Below are positions 18,347-27,570 of a DNA stretch of 64,000 nucleotides, one piece after another. The notes below the pieces were generated by a model. The model was not told the DNA's origin, did no database searches, and saw only the letters and a program-made list of their open reading frames with translations. Source of the DNA: Segatella maculosa DSM 19339 = JCM 15638 (lineage in GTDB: Bacteria > Bacteroidota > Bacteroidia > Bacteroidales > Bacteroidaceae); contig NZ_KB908320.1 of NCBI RefSeq assembly GCF_000382385.1, positions 300,535 through 364,534 of the forward strand. Reading direction: 5' to 3'. A program made the position numbers and the translations under genes. Within the stretch, counting starts at the first letter, position 1. Each line of letters begins with the position of its first letter.

Positions 18347-19507
18347 ATGAGTCTAAGAAAATATCTTGATAACATCAAACCTACATTTGAAAAGGGTGGT
18401 AAACTCCATGCTTTCCGTAGTGTGTTTGACGGTTTGGAGACATTTCTGTATGTGCCTAATACCACATCAGTGAGTGGAACCAATATCCATGATGCGATTG
18501 ATTCGAAGCGTATCATGAGCTTTGTTGTGATAGCTTTGCTTCCAGCTTTGCTCTTTGGAATGTATAATATAGGCTATCAGAACTTTGCTGCAGCAGGAAA
18601 ATTGGCAGAAGCGTCTTTCTGGAACATGTTCATGTTTGGCTTTTTGGCCGTTCTCCCCAAGCTGATTGTCAGCTATGTTGTCGGCTTAGGCATTGAATTT
18701 GCATGGGCACAATGGAAAGGAGAAGAGATCCAAGAAGGCTATTTGGTCTCTGGTATTATCATTCCGATGATAGTTCCTGTCAGCTGTCCTTTGTGGATGT
18801 TGGCCTTAGCGTGTGCTTTTTCAGTGGTTTTCGTAAAGGAAATCTTCGGTGGAACAGGTATGAACATCTTCAATGTGGCAGTTGCTGCCCGTATGTTCTT
18901 GTTCTTCTCTTATTCAAGTGCAATGACAGGTGACCGCGTTTGGGTAGCTACCAACTCTATTTTTGGCTTGGGCAATACGCTTCCTGATACCTTTACCGCA
19001 GCTACCCCGCTTGGCCAATTGGCAACAGGTAGTATGCCTGATACATCATTGGCTGATATGATTATTGGCTTTATACCAGGTTCAATAGGCGAAACCAGCG
19101 TTATTGCTATTGCCATCGGAGCTGTTATTTTGTTATGGACAGGCATTGCCAGCTGGAAAACCATGGGCTCAGTATTTGCCGGTGGTATTGTGATGGCAGT
19201 GTTGTTCCATGCTTTGGGCATGACTCCTATACAATGGTATGAGCATATTGTGTTGGGTGGTTTCTGCTTTGGTGCCGTGTTCATGGCTACTGATCCTGTT
19301 ACTTCTGCTCGTACAGAGACGGGAAAATACTACTATGGTTTCTTCATTGGTGCACTTGCAGTGATAGTTCGTGTGATGAATCCAGGTTTCCCCGAGGGCA
19401 TGATGTTAGCGATTTTCTTCGGCAACATGATTGCTCCACTCATCGACTATTGCGTTGTTCAGTGCAACATCTCTCGTCGTGCAAAACGTGTAACGAATGA
19501 AAAATAA
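18347..19507 (+). CDS. nqrB: Na+-translocating NADH:quinone reductase subunit B
   Basis: 386 residues with about ten membrane segments (e.g. IMSFVVIALLPALLFGMYNIGY, MFMFGFLAVLPKLIVSYVVGLG). NqrB carries covalent FMN on a threonine; the segment TFTAATPLGQLATG is the expected attachment region. GGTGMNIFNVAVAARMFLFF and the C-terminal ATDPVTSARTETGKYYYGFFIG are conserved RnfD/NqrB features. It forms the Na+ channel part of the complex in the inner membrane. Confidence 0.96.
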   Translation: MSLRKYLDNIKPTFEKGGKLHAFRSVFDGLETFLYVPNTTSVSGTNIHDAIDSKRIMSFVVIALLPALLFGMYNIGYQNFAAAGKLAEASFWNMFMFGFLAVLPKLIVSYVVGLGIEFAWAQWKGEEIQEGYLVSGIIIPMIVPVSCPLWMLALACAFSVVFVKEIFGGTGMNIFNVAVAARMFLFFSYSSAMTGDRVWVATNSIFGLGNTLPDTFTAATPLGQLATGSMPDTSLADMIIGFIPGSIGETSVIAIAIGAVILLWTGIASWKTMGSVFAGGIVMAVLFHALGMTPIQWYEHIVLGGFCFGAVFMATDPVTSARTETGKYYYGFFIGALAVIVRVMNPGFPEGMMLAIFFGNMIAPLIDYCVVQCNISRRAKRVTNEK

Positions 19508-19521
19508 ATAAGAGATTGATT

Positions 19522-20223
19522 ATGAAGACAAATTCAAATTCATATACGATTATCTATTCTGCCGTTATCGTAGTCATTGTTGCTTTCCTTTTGGCTTTCG
19601 TATTTCAGGCTTTGAAACCAATGCAGGATGCCAATGTGGCACTTGATAAGAAGAAGCAGATACTGAATTCACTCAACATTCGTGACCTTAGCAATGAAGA
19701 AGCCGATGCCAAATACAAGGAAGTGGTCATTGCCGATGAAGTGATTGATGAAAAAGGGAAGATTGTTGAGGCTGGAACGCAAGGCGGTGAAAAAGCCGGT
19801 TTCAAGCTTGAAAGCAAGGATTATAAGGCAGGTAAGTTGGCTTTATATATCTGCAAAGTCAACGGTTCTCGCAAATATGTAATCCCTGTTTATGGTATGG
19901 GACTCTGGGGGCCTATCAGTGGGTATATCGCTTTAAATGAAGATAAGGCTACGGTCTACGGTGCCTATTTCAATCATGAAAGTGAGACTGCAGGCTTAGG
20001 TGCAGAAATTAAGGACAATGTTGCTTGGCAGGAAAAGTTCCAGGGCAAGAAAGTTTTTACGTCAGGTGACGATAAAACTATTGCACTTGGAGTTGAAAAG
20101 AATGTCACCGACCCTGCAACACAGGTTGACGCCGTAACAGGTGCTACACTGACCAGTAATGGTGTGCGTGACATGTTGCATGAAGCTTTGGGCAAGTATC
20201 TGACATTCTTGAATGATAAATAA
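19522..20223 (+). CDS. nqrC: Na+-translocating NADH:quinone reductase subunit C
   Basis: 233 residues from ATG 19522 (MKTNSNSYTIIYSAVIVVIV); a TTG six bases upstream is in frame but less likely. One N-terminal membrane helix is followed by a periplasmic FMN-binding domain. The flavinylation motif DAVTGATLTSNGVRD is clear; ApbE attaches FMN to its threonine. GMGLWGPISGYIAL and SETAGLGAEI are family motifs. Spaced 14 bases after nqrB. Confidence 0.96.
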   Translation: MKTNSNSYTIIYSAVIVVIVAFLLAFVFQALKPMQDANVALDKKKQILNSLNIRDLSNEEADAKYKEVVIADEVIDEKGKIVEAGTQGGEKAGFKLESKDYKAGKLALYICKVNGSRKYVIPVYGMGLWGPISGYIALNEDKATVYGAYFNHESETAGLGAEIKDNVAWQEKFQGKKVFTSGDDKTIALGVEKNVTDPATQVDAVTGATLTSNGVRDMLHEALGKYLTFLNDK

Positions 20224-20244
20224 CCCTTATAATAACAGCAGAAG

Positions 20245-20868
20245 ATGAGTTTATTCAGTAAACAAAATAAAGAAGCATTTATCAATCCGCTGAACCTTGA
20301 TAACCCAATCTTAGTTCAAGTGCTTGGTATCTGCAGTGCATTGGCTGTCACTTCACAGCTGAAGCCAGCTATTGTCATGGGACTTGCCGTTACAATCATT
20401 ACGGCTTTCTCTAATGTTATCATTGCTTCTATCCGCAAAACCATTCCAATGCGCATCCGTATCATTGTTCAATTGGTGGTCGTTGCTGCTTTGGTAACTA
20501 TTGTCAGTCAGATATTGAAGGCTGTAGCTTATGATGTCAGCGTGCAGTTGTCGGTCTATGTCGGGCTGATTATCACCAACTGTATCCTCATGGGGCGTCT
20601 TGAGGCTTTTGCAATGATGAATAAACCTTGGCCAAGTTTCCTTGATGGAGTAGGTAATGGTTTAGGGTATGCGTTGATTTTAGTTATTGTAGGTGCTTTC
20701 CGTGAATTGTTGGGACGTGGCAGTTTGCTTGGTTTCCAATTGATACCGCAGTCAGTCTACGATGCAGGTTATATGAATAATGGTATGATGACGATGCCGG
20801 CCATGGCCTTAATTCTTGTAGGTTGTGTCATTTGGGTACATCGTGCCTATTTTTATAAAGAGAAATAA
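20245..20868 (+). CDS. nqrD: Na+-translocating NADH:quinone reductase subunit D
   Basis: 207 residues, six membrane helices. NQWs of the RnfE/NqrD family show INPLNLDNPILVQVLGICSALAVTSQLK at the N-terminus and GRLEAFAMMNKPWPSFLDGVGNGLGY mid-protein, both seen here. With NqrE it forms the inverted-repeat pair that holds an Fe-S centre between cysteines in the membrane. Confidence 0.96.
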   Translation: MSLFSKQNKEAFINPLNLDNPILVQVLGICSALAVTSQLKPAIVMGLAVTIITAFSNVIIASIRKTIPMRIRIIVQLVVVAALVTIVSQILKAVAYDVSVQLSVYVGLIITNCILMGRLEAFAMMNKPWPSFLDGVGNGLGYALILVIVGAFRELLGRGSLLGFQLIPQSVYDAGYMNNGMMTMPAMALILVGCVIWVHRAYFYKEK

Positions 20869-20884
20869 ATAAAGTAGAAATAAG

Positions 20885-21511
20885 ATGGAACATATCATTT
20901 CATTGTTTTTCCGTTCGATATTTGTCGACAACATGATCTTTGCTTTCTTCCTCGGCATGTGTTCATTCCTTGCCGTAAGCAAGAATGTAAAGACTTCCTT
21001 CGGGCTTGGTATGGCTGTAACCTTTGTGCTGTTCGTAACGGTTCCGGTTGATTATCTGCTCCAAACCAAGGTGCTTGGGCCCAACTGTTTGATTGAAGGA
21101 GTCGACCTTTCCTATTTGAGTTTCATTCTCTTCATTGCTGTTATTGCCGGCATTACGCAGTTGGTAGAGATGACAGTTGAAAAGTATTCGCCGTCACTTT
21201 ATTCAGCTTTAGGTATTTTCTTGCCTTTGATTGCCGTCAACTGTGCTATCATGGGAGCCTCTCTCTTCATGCAGCAGCGCATCAATCTTGATCCAAGCAA
21301 CACGCAGTATATCGGCAATGTGGCTGATGCTGTCGTCTACGCTATCGGTTCCGGACTCGGCTGGACATTAGCTATTGTGCTCATGGGTGCCATTCGTGAA
21401 AAGATGCAGTATAGTGATATTCCAAAGCCACTGCAAGGGCTTGGCATCACGTTTATCACCGTTGGACTCATGGCAATGGCCATGATGGTGTTCAGCGGAC
21501 TTAAAATATAA
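20885..21511 (+). CDS. nqrE: Na+-translocating NADH:quinone reductase subunit E
   Basis: 208 residues with six membrane helices. The motif [19 protein letters not shown] and the second-half counterpart [17 protein letters not shown] contain the membrane cysteines that bind Fe-S in the NqrD/E core. The C-terminal [24 protein letters not shown] is typical. Starts 16 bases after nqrD. Confidence 0.96.
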   Translation: MEHIISLFFRSIFVDNMIFAFFLGMCSFLAVSKNVKTSFGLGMAVTFVLFVTVPVDYLLQTKVLGPNCLIEGVDLSYLSFILFIAVIAGITQLVEMTVEKYSPSLYSALGIFLPLIAVNCAIMGASLFMQQRINLDPSNTQYIGNVADAVVYAIGSGLGWTLAIVLMGAIREKMQYSDIPKPLQGLGITFITVGLMAMAMMVFSGLKI

Positions 21512-21519
21512 TAAGGTAT

Positions 21520-22788
21520 ATGGAACAGTTCATTTTATCAAGCATAGGGGTATTCCTCATCATCATACTCCTTCTCGTCGTTATGCTGCTTGTAGCCAAG
21601 AAATATCTCAGCCCAAGCGGTAACGTAAAAATAGAAATCAATGGCGATAGAACGATAGAGGTGCCACAGGGCAGCAGCGTGATGGCGACCCTCAACGAGA
21701 ATGGTATTTTCCTGCCTTCTGCCTGCGGTGGTAAGGCCAGCTGTGGGCAATGCAAGTTGCAGGTGCTTGAAGGTGGTGGTGAAATCCTCGACTCTGAAAA
21801 ACCTCATTTCACGCGGAAACAAATTAAAGATCATTGGCGATTAGGCTGTCAGTGCAAGGTAAAGGGCGACTTGAAAGTCAAAGTTCCCGAGAGTGTCATG
21901 GGTGTAAAAGAGTGGGAGTGTACTGTCATTTCCAATCAGAATGTAAGTTCTTTCATCAAGGAATTCAAGGTGTCATTGCCTCCCGGAGAGCATATGGACT
22001 TCATCCCCGGCTCGTATGCACAGATTAAAATCCCAGCATACGATTGCATCGACTATGATAAAGACTTCGATAAGGCACTCATTGGCGAGGAATATATAGG
22101 TGCATGGAAGAAGTTCAATATCTTCTCTCTCAAAGCACATAACCCCGAACCTACCGTTCGCGCTTATTCCATGGCCAACTATCCTGCCGAGGGCGACATC
22201 ATTACGCTTACCGTCCGTATTGCCACAACGCCTTTCCTTCCACGTCCGCAAATAGGTTTCCAAAACGTGCCTACAGGTATCGGATCCTCTTATATCTTCT
22301 CTCTCAAGCCTGGAGATAAGGTGATGATGAGTGGGCCTTATGGCGACTTCCACCCGAATTTCACTTCCGGTAAGGAGATGATTTGGATTGGTGGTGGAGC
22401 GGGTATGGCACCGTTGCGTGCACAAATCATGCACATGACAAAGACGTTGCATACAACCGACCGCGAAATGCACTTCTTCTATGGTGCACGAGCCTTGGGT
22501 GAGGCTTTCTTCCTTGAGGACTTCTGGGAGCTTGAAAAGGAATATCCAAACTTCCATTTCCATCTTTCGCTCGACCAAGCAGACCCGAAGGCTGATGCAG
22601 CGGGTGTGAAATACTATACAGGTTTTGCTGTTAATTGCATTCGTGACACCTATTTGAAGGATCATGAGGCACCTGAAGATTGCGAGTATTATCTCTGTGG
22701 TCCTCCAATGCTTATCAAGACAGTGACCGATTATCTGGATAGTCTTGGTGTTGATCAAGATGCAATCATGTATGATAACTTCGGTTAA
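21520..22788 (+). CDS. nqrF: Na+-translocating NADH:quinone reductase subunit F
   Basis: 422 residues. One N-terminal membrane helix (IGVFLIIILLLVVMLLVAKKYL), then a plant-type [2Fe-2S] domain with cysteines in PSACGGKASCGQCKLQVLEG and LGCQCKV, then an FAD domain (VRAYSMANYPAE) and an NADH domain (MIWIGGGAGMAPLRAQIMH, EYYLCGPPMLIKTVTDYL). It is the electron entry point of the pump. It ends the operon, which is followed by a hairpin and then a 41-bp array. Confidence 0.97.
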   Translation: MEQFILSSIGVFLIIILLLVVMLLVAKKYLSPSGNVKIEINGDRTIEVPQGSSVMATLNENGIFLPSACGGKASCGQCKLQVLEGGGEILDSEKPHFTRKQIKDHWRLGCQCKVKGDLKVKVPESVMGVKEWECTVISNQNVSSFIKEFKVSLPPGEHMDFIPGSYAQIKIPAYDCIDYDKDFDKALIGEEYIGAWKKFNIFSLKAHNPEPTVRAYSMANYPAEGDIITLTVRIATTPFLPRPQIGFQNVPTGIGSSYIFSLKPGDKVMMSGPYGDFHPNFTSGKEMIWIGGGAGMAPLRAQIMHMTKTLHTTDREMHFFYGARALGEAFFLEDFWELEKEYPNFHFHLSLDQADPKADAAGVKYYTGFAVNCIRDTYLKDHEAPEDCEYYLCGPPMLIKTVTDYLDSLGVDQDAIMYDNFG

Positions 22789-22816
22789 TCCAACCGGAAA
22801 TCCATCAACGAGGGTG

Positions 22817-22850
22817 CATCAAAATATAGATTTTGATGTATTCTCTTTCC
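22817..22850 (+). terminator. Possible terminator after nqrF
   Basis: CATCAAAAT (22817-22825), loop ATAG, ATTTTGATG (22830-22838), then TATTCTCTTTCC. The 9-bp stem is AT-rich and the tail is not a pure T-run. Confidence 0.5.
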
Positions 22851-22927
22851 CCGTTATAATTTAACGATTGCCCCAATAGGCGATTTTGTAGTCGAAGGAC
22901 TACAAAGTATAATTTTTGTTTTTCAAT

Positions 22928-23198
22928 CATCCGACGTCTCGGACGACCATTCTTTTTTACATTTTTTATCTTCCGCCGTGGTGGAAGAACATTTCTTTTA
23001 CGTTTTTTATCTTCCGCCATGGCGGAAGAATGTTCTTTTTACATTTTTTATATTCCGCCGTGATGGAAGAACGTTTCTTTTACATTTTTTATCTTCCGCC
23101 ATGGCGGAAGAACGTTCTTTTTCGATTTTACTATCTTCCGCCACGGCGGAAGAACGTCCTTTTCTTATTTTCCTATCTTCCCCCGTAGAGGAAGAATA
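22928..23198. repeat. Tandem array, 41-42-bp period (CTTCCGCCATGGCGGAAG family)
   Basis: The palindrome CTTCCGCCATGGCGGAAG or a variant starts at 22970, 23011, 23052, 23093, 23135 and 23177 (steps 41, 41, 41, 42, 42). Between are AT-rich spacers of the type TTTTACATTTTTTAT. A degenerate unit ATCCGACGTCTCGGACGAC at 22929 precedes them. This unit plus spacer also occurs, inverted, in the array at 47020-47260. It fills the convergent space between nqrF and the WecB-like gene. Confidence 0.9.
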
Positions 23199-23272
23199 TT
23201 CTTTCTCCATTGGCTTTATCGAACTCACATTTTTTTAAGTATATGAGGAAAAATCCTAATGAATTGGTTGGG

Positions 23273-24364
23273 TTAACAAAGTATTTGAAGAATGCGCTCG
23301 GCGCTCCGGCCGTCCCATCGATCGGGTAGAGTGGCTTTCTTCCATTGTCCTGACATCATATCGGAAACAGAGGAAGACAACAATTCGGGGTCTTCGCCCA
23401 CCAGAACATTTGTTCCCTGCTTCACGGTCTCGATGTGTTCCGTATAACTGTTGACCGTGATGCACGGAACCTGATTGAAAGTAGCCTCCTCTGCAACGTT
23501 CCCGCTGTCGGTAATAAGCCCATAGGCATTGGCCGTAATATATGCAAAGTCAAGATAGCTCTGCGGTTCGATCAATATAAAGAATGACGGACTACCGATT
23601 TCTGCCAATATTTCTTTCACCATCATGGCCGCTTCCGAACGCAATGGAGCGAGTATTGGCATGGCTGTGCCTTTCATTCCGTTGATCATCGCTTTGATGA
23701 GCAGAGACAAATGTGGCTTGTCGCCTATAAGGGCCTTACGGTTGAGTGTGAAAACAAGATATCCCTTCTCTTTGAGTCCGACTCGGTCTAATAGCTTTGG
23801 ACGTTGCAAACGATTGTGATAATAGCGCAGGTTGTCAATCAAGATATTGCCCACCATGTAAACCTTGCTAAGCTCTGCGCCTTCCTTGTTGGCAATGTTA
23901 TTGTTGCTTATGCCTGCCGTAAAGAGGATATCACTCAGACCGTCTATGACTAAACGGTTGATTTCTTTCGGCATGGCGATATCGAAGCTGCGCGTACCTG
24001 CTGCAATATGAGCCAGCTTGATGCCTTGCTTTTTTGTGACAATGGCTATTGCCATCGTGCTGGCAAGGTCGTCTACGACGATAACAACATCGGTGGGATA
24101 TTTTTGCAGATAGCGTTCGAACTTCGACATCACTTGCCCTGTAAGTTCATTCAGATTCTCACAGTCCACATCTAAGTAAAAATCGGGACGATCTATCTCA
24201 AGGTCTTTGAAAAGCGAGTCCTCGAGGGTAGGATCGTCCTGCTTTCCCGTATAAATAAGCCGAGAGTTAATGGTTTCGTAGCTCTTATTGTTTCTAATGG
24301 CTCGAATAATCGGAGCAACCTTCATAAAATTCGGACGAGCTCCACAGACAATTGCAATATTCAT
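23273..24364 (-). CDS. UDP-GlcNAc 2-epimerase (WecB)-like protein with altered active site
   Basis: 363 residues, the normal WecB length, with both GT-B Rossmann halves: NIAIVCGARPNFMKVAPIIRAI at the start and YGLITDSGNVAEEATFNQVP near the UDP site. The family normally shows a Glu in 'HVEAGLR' and a His in 'THRREN'. Here these places read HIAAGTRSFD and TLNRKALI, so both residues are replaced, while PKEINR (Glu) and VVDDLAST (Asp) are kept. It may act on another nucleotide sugar or be non-catalytic. It is monocistronic, with its own TACTTTTG promoter, and no capsule or LPS genes are nearby. Confidence 0.75.
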   Translation of the reverse strand: MNIAIVCGARPNFMKVAPIIRAIRNNKSYETINSRLIYTGKQDDPTLEDSLFKDLEIDRPDFYLDVDCENLNELTGQVMSKFERYLQKYPTDVVIVVDDLASTMAIAIVTKKQGIKLAHIAAGTRSFDIAMPKEINRLVIDGLSDILFTAGISNNNIANKEGAELSKVYMVGNILIDNLRYYHNRLQRPKLLDRVGLKEKGYLVFTLNRKALIGDKPHLSLLIKAMINGMKGTAMPILAPLRSEAAMMVKEILAEIGSPSFFILIEPQSYLDFAYITANAYGLITDSGNVAEEATFNQVPCITVNSYTEHIETVKQGTNVLVGEDPELLSSSVSDMMSGQWKKATLPDRWDGRSAERILQILC

Positions 24365-24383
24365 AACTTATAGCATTTTGTCA

Positions 24384-24415
24384 CAAAAGTAGGAATTTAT
24401 AATGAAACCATGAAA
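24384..24415 (-). promoter_or_regulatory. Promoter of the WecB-like gene
   Basis: TACTTTTG (24384-24391, minus) with TTTC 20 bases upstream (24412-24415). The leader is about 15 bases. Confidence 0.6.
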
Positions 24416-24432
24416 CAAAAGCGGAACCATTT

Positions 24433-25386
24433 TCAATCAAGCTTGAAAAGTTCTTTAATTCCACCGATGCTTCCCATGAGATTGGTTGCCTCATAGGGAA
24501 GAAAGACCGTCTTTGTCTTGTCTCCATGTGCAACCTCCTGCATCATCTGAATATATTTTTGGGCAAGGAGATAGTTCGCCGGATTCGTACTTTTGCCTAC
24601 TGCTTCTGTAATCTTACCGATTGCGATGGCCTCCGCCTCGGCCTTACGTATCCGAGCCGTTGCTTCACCCTCTGCATTAAGGATAGCCTGTTGTTTGGCC
24701 GCTTCCGCCTTGTTAATCATGGCTGCCTTGTCGCCTTCACTCTGCAATATCTGTGCCTGCTTATCGCCTTCACTTGTCAAGATTGTGGCACGCTTGTTAC
24801 GTTCTGCCTGCATTTGCTTTTCCATGGCCTGAAGCACACTTTGTGGAGGAGTTATGTCTTGGAGTTCAACTCGGTTGACCTTTATTCCCCACTTATTGGT
24901 GGCATCGTCAAGCACGCCGCGCAGTTTCGTGTTAATGATATCGCGGCTGGTGAGTGTTTGATCCAATTCCATTTCTCCGATAATGTTACGCAATGTTGTC
25001 TGCGTCAGCTTCTCGATGGCGTTAGGAAGATTGTTGATTTCATAGACCGCCTTGAAAGAATCAACTATCTGGAAATACAACAAGGCATTGATCTGCATTT
25101 GGATATTATCCTTGGTTATCACATTCTGACGGGCGAAATCATACACTTGCTCGCGCAGGTCAATGGTATTCGTATAGACATAACGCCCATTATGCATTGC
25201 CACGATGGTTTTGGCACGATCTATAAAAGGTATGATAAGATTGATACCCGGCTTGAGCGTAGCATAATATTTACCCAAGCGTTCGACTATCTTTGTTTCA
25301 CTCTGTGGAATAATCACCACGGTCATTTTGATAAAAATGATAGCCAATACGACGATGGCCAACAATGCATAGAATCCGATATTCAT
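24433..25386 (-). CDS. SPFH/stomatin-prohibitin family membrane protein (QmcA-like)
   Basis: 317 residues. One N-terminal membrane helix (residues about 5-25), then the SPFH domain (VIIPQSETKIVERLGKYYATLKPGINLIIPFID, DLREQVYDFARQNVITKDNI, LNIIGEMELDQTLTSRDIIN-like region), then a long coiled coil of EGDKQAQILQSEGDKAAMINKAEA type, and the C-terminal TNPANYLLAQKYIQMM. Such proteins oligomerise into membrane microdomain rings and often pair with NfeD proteins. The nfeD gene lies directly upstream, 26 bases away, on the same strand. Confidence 0.9.
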   Translation of the reverse strand: MNIGFYALLAIVVLAIIFIKMTVVIIPQSETKIVERLGKYYATLKPGINLIIPFIDRAKTIVAMHNGRYVYTNTIDLREQVYDFARQNVITKDNIQMQINALLYFQIVDSFKAVYEINNLPNAIEKLTQTTLRNIIGEMELDQTLTSRDIINTKLRGVLDDATNKWGIKVNRVELQDITPPQSVLQAMEKQMQAERNKRATILTSEGDKQAQILQSEGDKAAMINKAEAAKQQAILNAEGEATARIRKAEAEAIAIGKITEAVGKSTNPANYLLAQKYIQMMQEVAHGDKTKTVFLPYEATNLMGSIGGIKELFKLD

Positions 25387-25412
25387 AATTCAACGTATTA
25401 AATGGTTTTATA

Positions 25413-25859
25413 TTATATCACTCTTACGGTCACGATAATGGAGTCGCGACCTATGATTTCGACCTTTCTCCCCTGCTCTATCGTCTCCGGCATTTCTGCG
25501 ACAGCCTTCCATTCGTCACCATCAACCTTCACATAACCACTGTGACCGGGAGAAATCGGTGCAATGACCGTTCCTATACGTCCAATCAAAGCATCGGCGT
25601 TGCTGAGACGCTCCTCACCACCGGCATGCAACCGCCGGAGAAGTTTTGGTCGGATAAACCAGATACTCAGCACAGAGCAAACGGCCCATACCAAGACCTG
25701 TGCCCAAAAAGGAACGATAAACGAAGCTCCCATGGCTATCAAGGCACCAATAGCAAAGCACGTGACGAAGAAATCACCCGAACTCAATTCCAAGATAAGA
25801 CAACCAAACATGATAATTGCCCAAATTAGCCATAAATTTCCTACGATGTAATCTATCAT
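25413..25859 (-). CDS. NfeD family membrane protein
   Basis: 148 residues from MIDYIVGNLWLIW; an upstream in-frame ATG (25916) lies beyond the predicted transcription start and is rejected. Three or four membrane helices (LWLIWAIIMFGCLILELSSGDFF, VTCFAIGALIAMGASFIVPFW, AQVLVWAVCSVLSIWFI) are followed by a small OB-fold domain (IGTVIAPISPGHSGYVKVDGDEWKAVAE, KVEIIGRDSIIVTVRVI). NfeD partners of SPFH proteins act in membrane quality control and microdomain organisation. Confidence 0.88.
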   Translation of the reverse strand: MIDYIVGNLWLIWAIIMFGCLILELSSGDFFVTCFAIGALIAMGASFIVPFWAQVLVWAVCSVLSIWFIRPKLLRRLHAGGEERLSNADALIGRIGTVIAPISPGHSGYVKVDGDEWKAVAEMPETIEQGRKVEIIGRDSIIVTVRVI

Positions 25860-25902
25860 GGTTCGAATATTTGATATTGTTCTGTTCATCAAAATATGCC
25901 TG

Positions 25903-25933
25903 CAAATATAAATCAAAAACCACTAACAACAAA
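25903..25933 (-). promoter_or_regulatory. Promoter of nfeD-SPFH (TTTG-19-TATATTTG)
   Basis: On the minus strand TTTG (25930-25933), 19-base spacer, TATATTTG (25903-25910): a full consensus match. The leader to the nfeD ATG is about 38 bases. Confidence 0.8.
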
Positions 25934-26338
25934 ACCTTTTGACAATTATTTGCAAGAATAAACCACAGAAAGCTTTATTCTATGAGTTGACACGGACGTA
26001 TCCGCTCACAAATTAGAAAGTGTCCCGAGACATCGGATTGACAGAAAACAAAAAGGGAATGTTCGTCCGACTGCTCGAATGATAAAAAAATAAAGAAGCT
26101 TTAGGTCACAGCTTATTTCATCGATTCGTATTCAACATGGAAAAAGGGTAATTGAAAGTCAGAATGGTCTGATTCAAATAATAGGAACGCGACACAGAAC
26201 GGCCGATTATTAAATGCTTAAAAGTGTTAATTAAACATGTATGACATGAAAAACGAGGGGAAGAAAGATACAAGTTGTTTCAAAAAGTAGTAAATTTACA
26301 CCCAAAATATTAATTCACCTAAATAATCACTCATGTTT
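25934..26338. other. Intergenic region before the arabinose module, nothing called
   Basis: About 400 AT-rich bases in the divergent spacer between nfeD and the mutarotase gene. No array, terminator or credible ORF is seen. TAAATTTA at 26291-26298 is one mismatch from a -7 box but lacks a -33. This stretch should contain the control region of the arabinose genes; no operator could be assigned. Confidence 0.5.
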
Positions 26339-27538
26339 ATGAGAAACTTAAAAGGACTTTTATTCGGAGTGGGAATGGCAAGTATGCTGTTCTCCGCATG
26401 CGATACAAAGCATGCACAGCTGACTGTTTCGGGTCTGAACCCTACAGCTTTTGACTCAATTATCAATGGTAAAAAGACCGAGTTGATAACGCTTTCCAAT
26501 CAAAATGGTATGGAAGTATGTCTGACAAACTATGGTGGACGCGTGGTATCCATTGTTGTTCCCGACAAGGATAACCAGCCTACAGACGTAGTTTTGGGCT
26601 ATGACAACCTTGCACAGTATGCAGACACCATCAACAGTCCGTCAGATTATGGTTCAACCGTGGGGCGTTATGCCAATCGTATCAAGGATTCAAAAATCAG
26701 CGTGAATGGCAAGGAATACCATTTGAGAGCGAATGATAATGGCAACAGCCTCCATGGCGGTGGGAATACGGGGTGGATGCATCAGATTTATGCCATTAAG
26801 GCAAAGACTGACAGTTCGGTTGTCTTCAGTCTTACGGCAAGCGACGGCGAGAACGGCTTCCCCGGAACCGTTAAAGTAACGGCCACCTATACCGTGAAAA
26901 GCGACAACACGCTTGATATCGTCTTTGAAGCAACCACCGACAAGGAGACCGTCATCAACATGACCAATCACTCTTATTTCAATCTAAATGGTGACCCGTC
27001 AAAAGAAGGCTTCGACCAAGTAATGTACATTAATGCAGACAAGTTCACTCCAAGTGACAAGCTTTATATACCAACAGGCGAAATTAAGAATGTTGCAGGA
27101 ACACCGATGGATTTCCGTAAACCCACTGCCATTGCCGACAAATATGACACATCGTTCGACCAAATCAAGAATGCAACAGGCTTCGATCATAATTGGTGTC
27201 TGAACACCTATAAGAACGGAAAGGGTGACGACAAGACCGTTGCTGCAAGCCTTTATTCACCAAAGACAGGTATTTTACTCCAGGTCTTCACCAATGAGCC
27301 GGGCCTACAAGTTTATACTGGCAACTTTCAAGGCACGGGCATAGCCTGCAAGCACAGCATCAAATACCCCAAGCACGTGAGCGTCTGCTTTGAAAGTCAG
27401 AAATATCCCGACTCTCCAACGAAGATTGTTACAAAGACAAAGGGTTGGGAGCTCTCCAATCCTTACCTCAAACCGGGCGAGAAATACTATAGCCACTTGG
27501 CTTATAAGTTCTCCGTACAAGAAACATCTACGAAATAA
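26339..27538 (+). CDS. Aldose 1-epimerase (mutarotase), lipoprotein
   Basis: About 399 residues from MRNLKGLLFGVG (ATG 26339; another ATG lies 6 bases earlier). A lipobox (MLFSAC) predicts a lipid-anchored, exported enzyme. GalM-family features: NYGGRVVSIVVPDKD, VGRYANRIKDSKISVNGKEYHL, LHGGGNTGWMHQ, NMTNHSYFNLNGD (catalytic His), GFDHNWCLN, FTNEPGLQVYTGNFQGTG and VCFESQKYPDSP. It interconverts sugar anomers in the periplasm, here likely arabinose released by arabinofuranosidases. It is 32 bases upstream of the symporter gene. Confidence 0.9.
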   Translation: MRNLKGLLFGVGMASMLFSACDTKHAQLTVSGLNPTAFDSIINGKKTELITLSNQNGMEVCLTNYGGRVVSIVVPDKDNQPTDVVLGYDNLAQYADTINSPSDYGSTVGRYANRIKDSKISVNGKEYHLRANDNGNSLHGGGNTGWMHQIYAIKAKTDSSVVFSLTASDGENGFPGTVKVTATYTVKSDNTLDIVFEATTDKETVINMTNHSYFNLNGDPSKEGFDQVMYINADKFTPSDKLYIPTGEIKNVAGTPMDFRKPTAIADKYDTSFDQIKNATGFDHNWCLNTYKNGKGDDKTVAASLYSPKTGILLQVFTNEPGLQVYTGNFQGTGIACKHSIKYPKHVSVCFESQKYPDSPTKIVTKTKGWELSNPYLKPGEKYYSHLAYKFSVQETSTK

Positions 27539-27570
27539 TCTTATAGCAAAAACCTAATAACAAACTAACA

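Noticed and set aside
22916..23238. Several frames across the 22.9-kb array (for example 90 codons rich in Phe and Tyr)
   Set aside because: Translated tandem palindromes with a 41-42 base step; no start context or homology.
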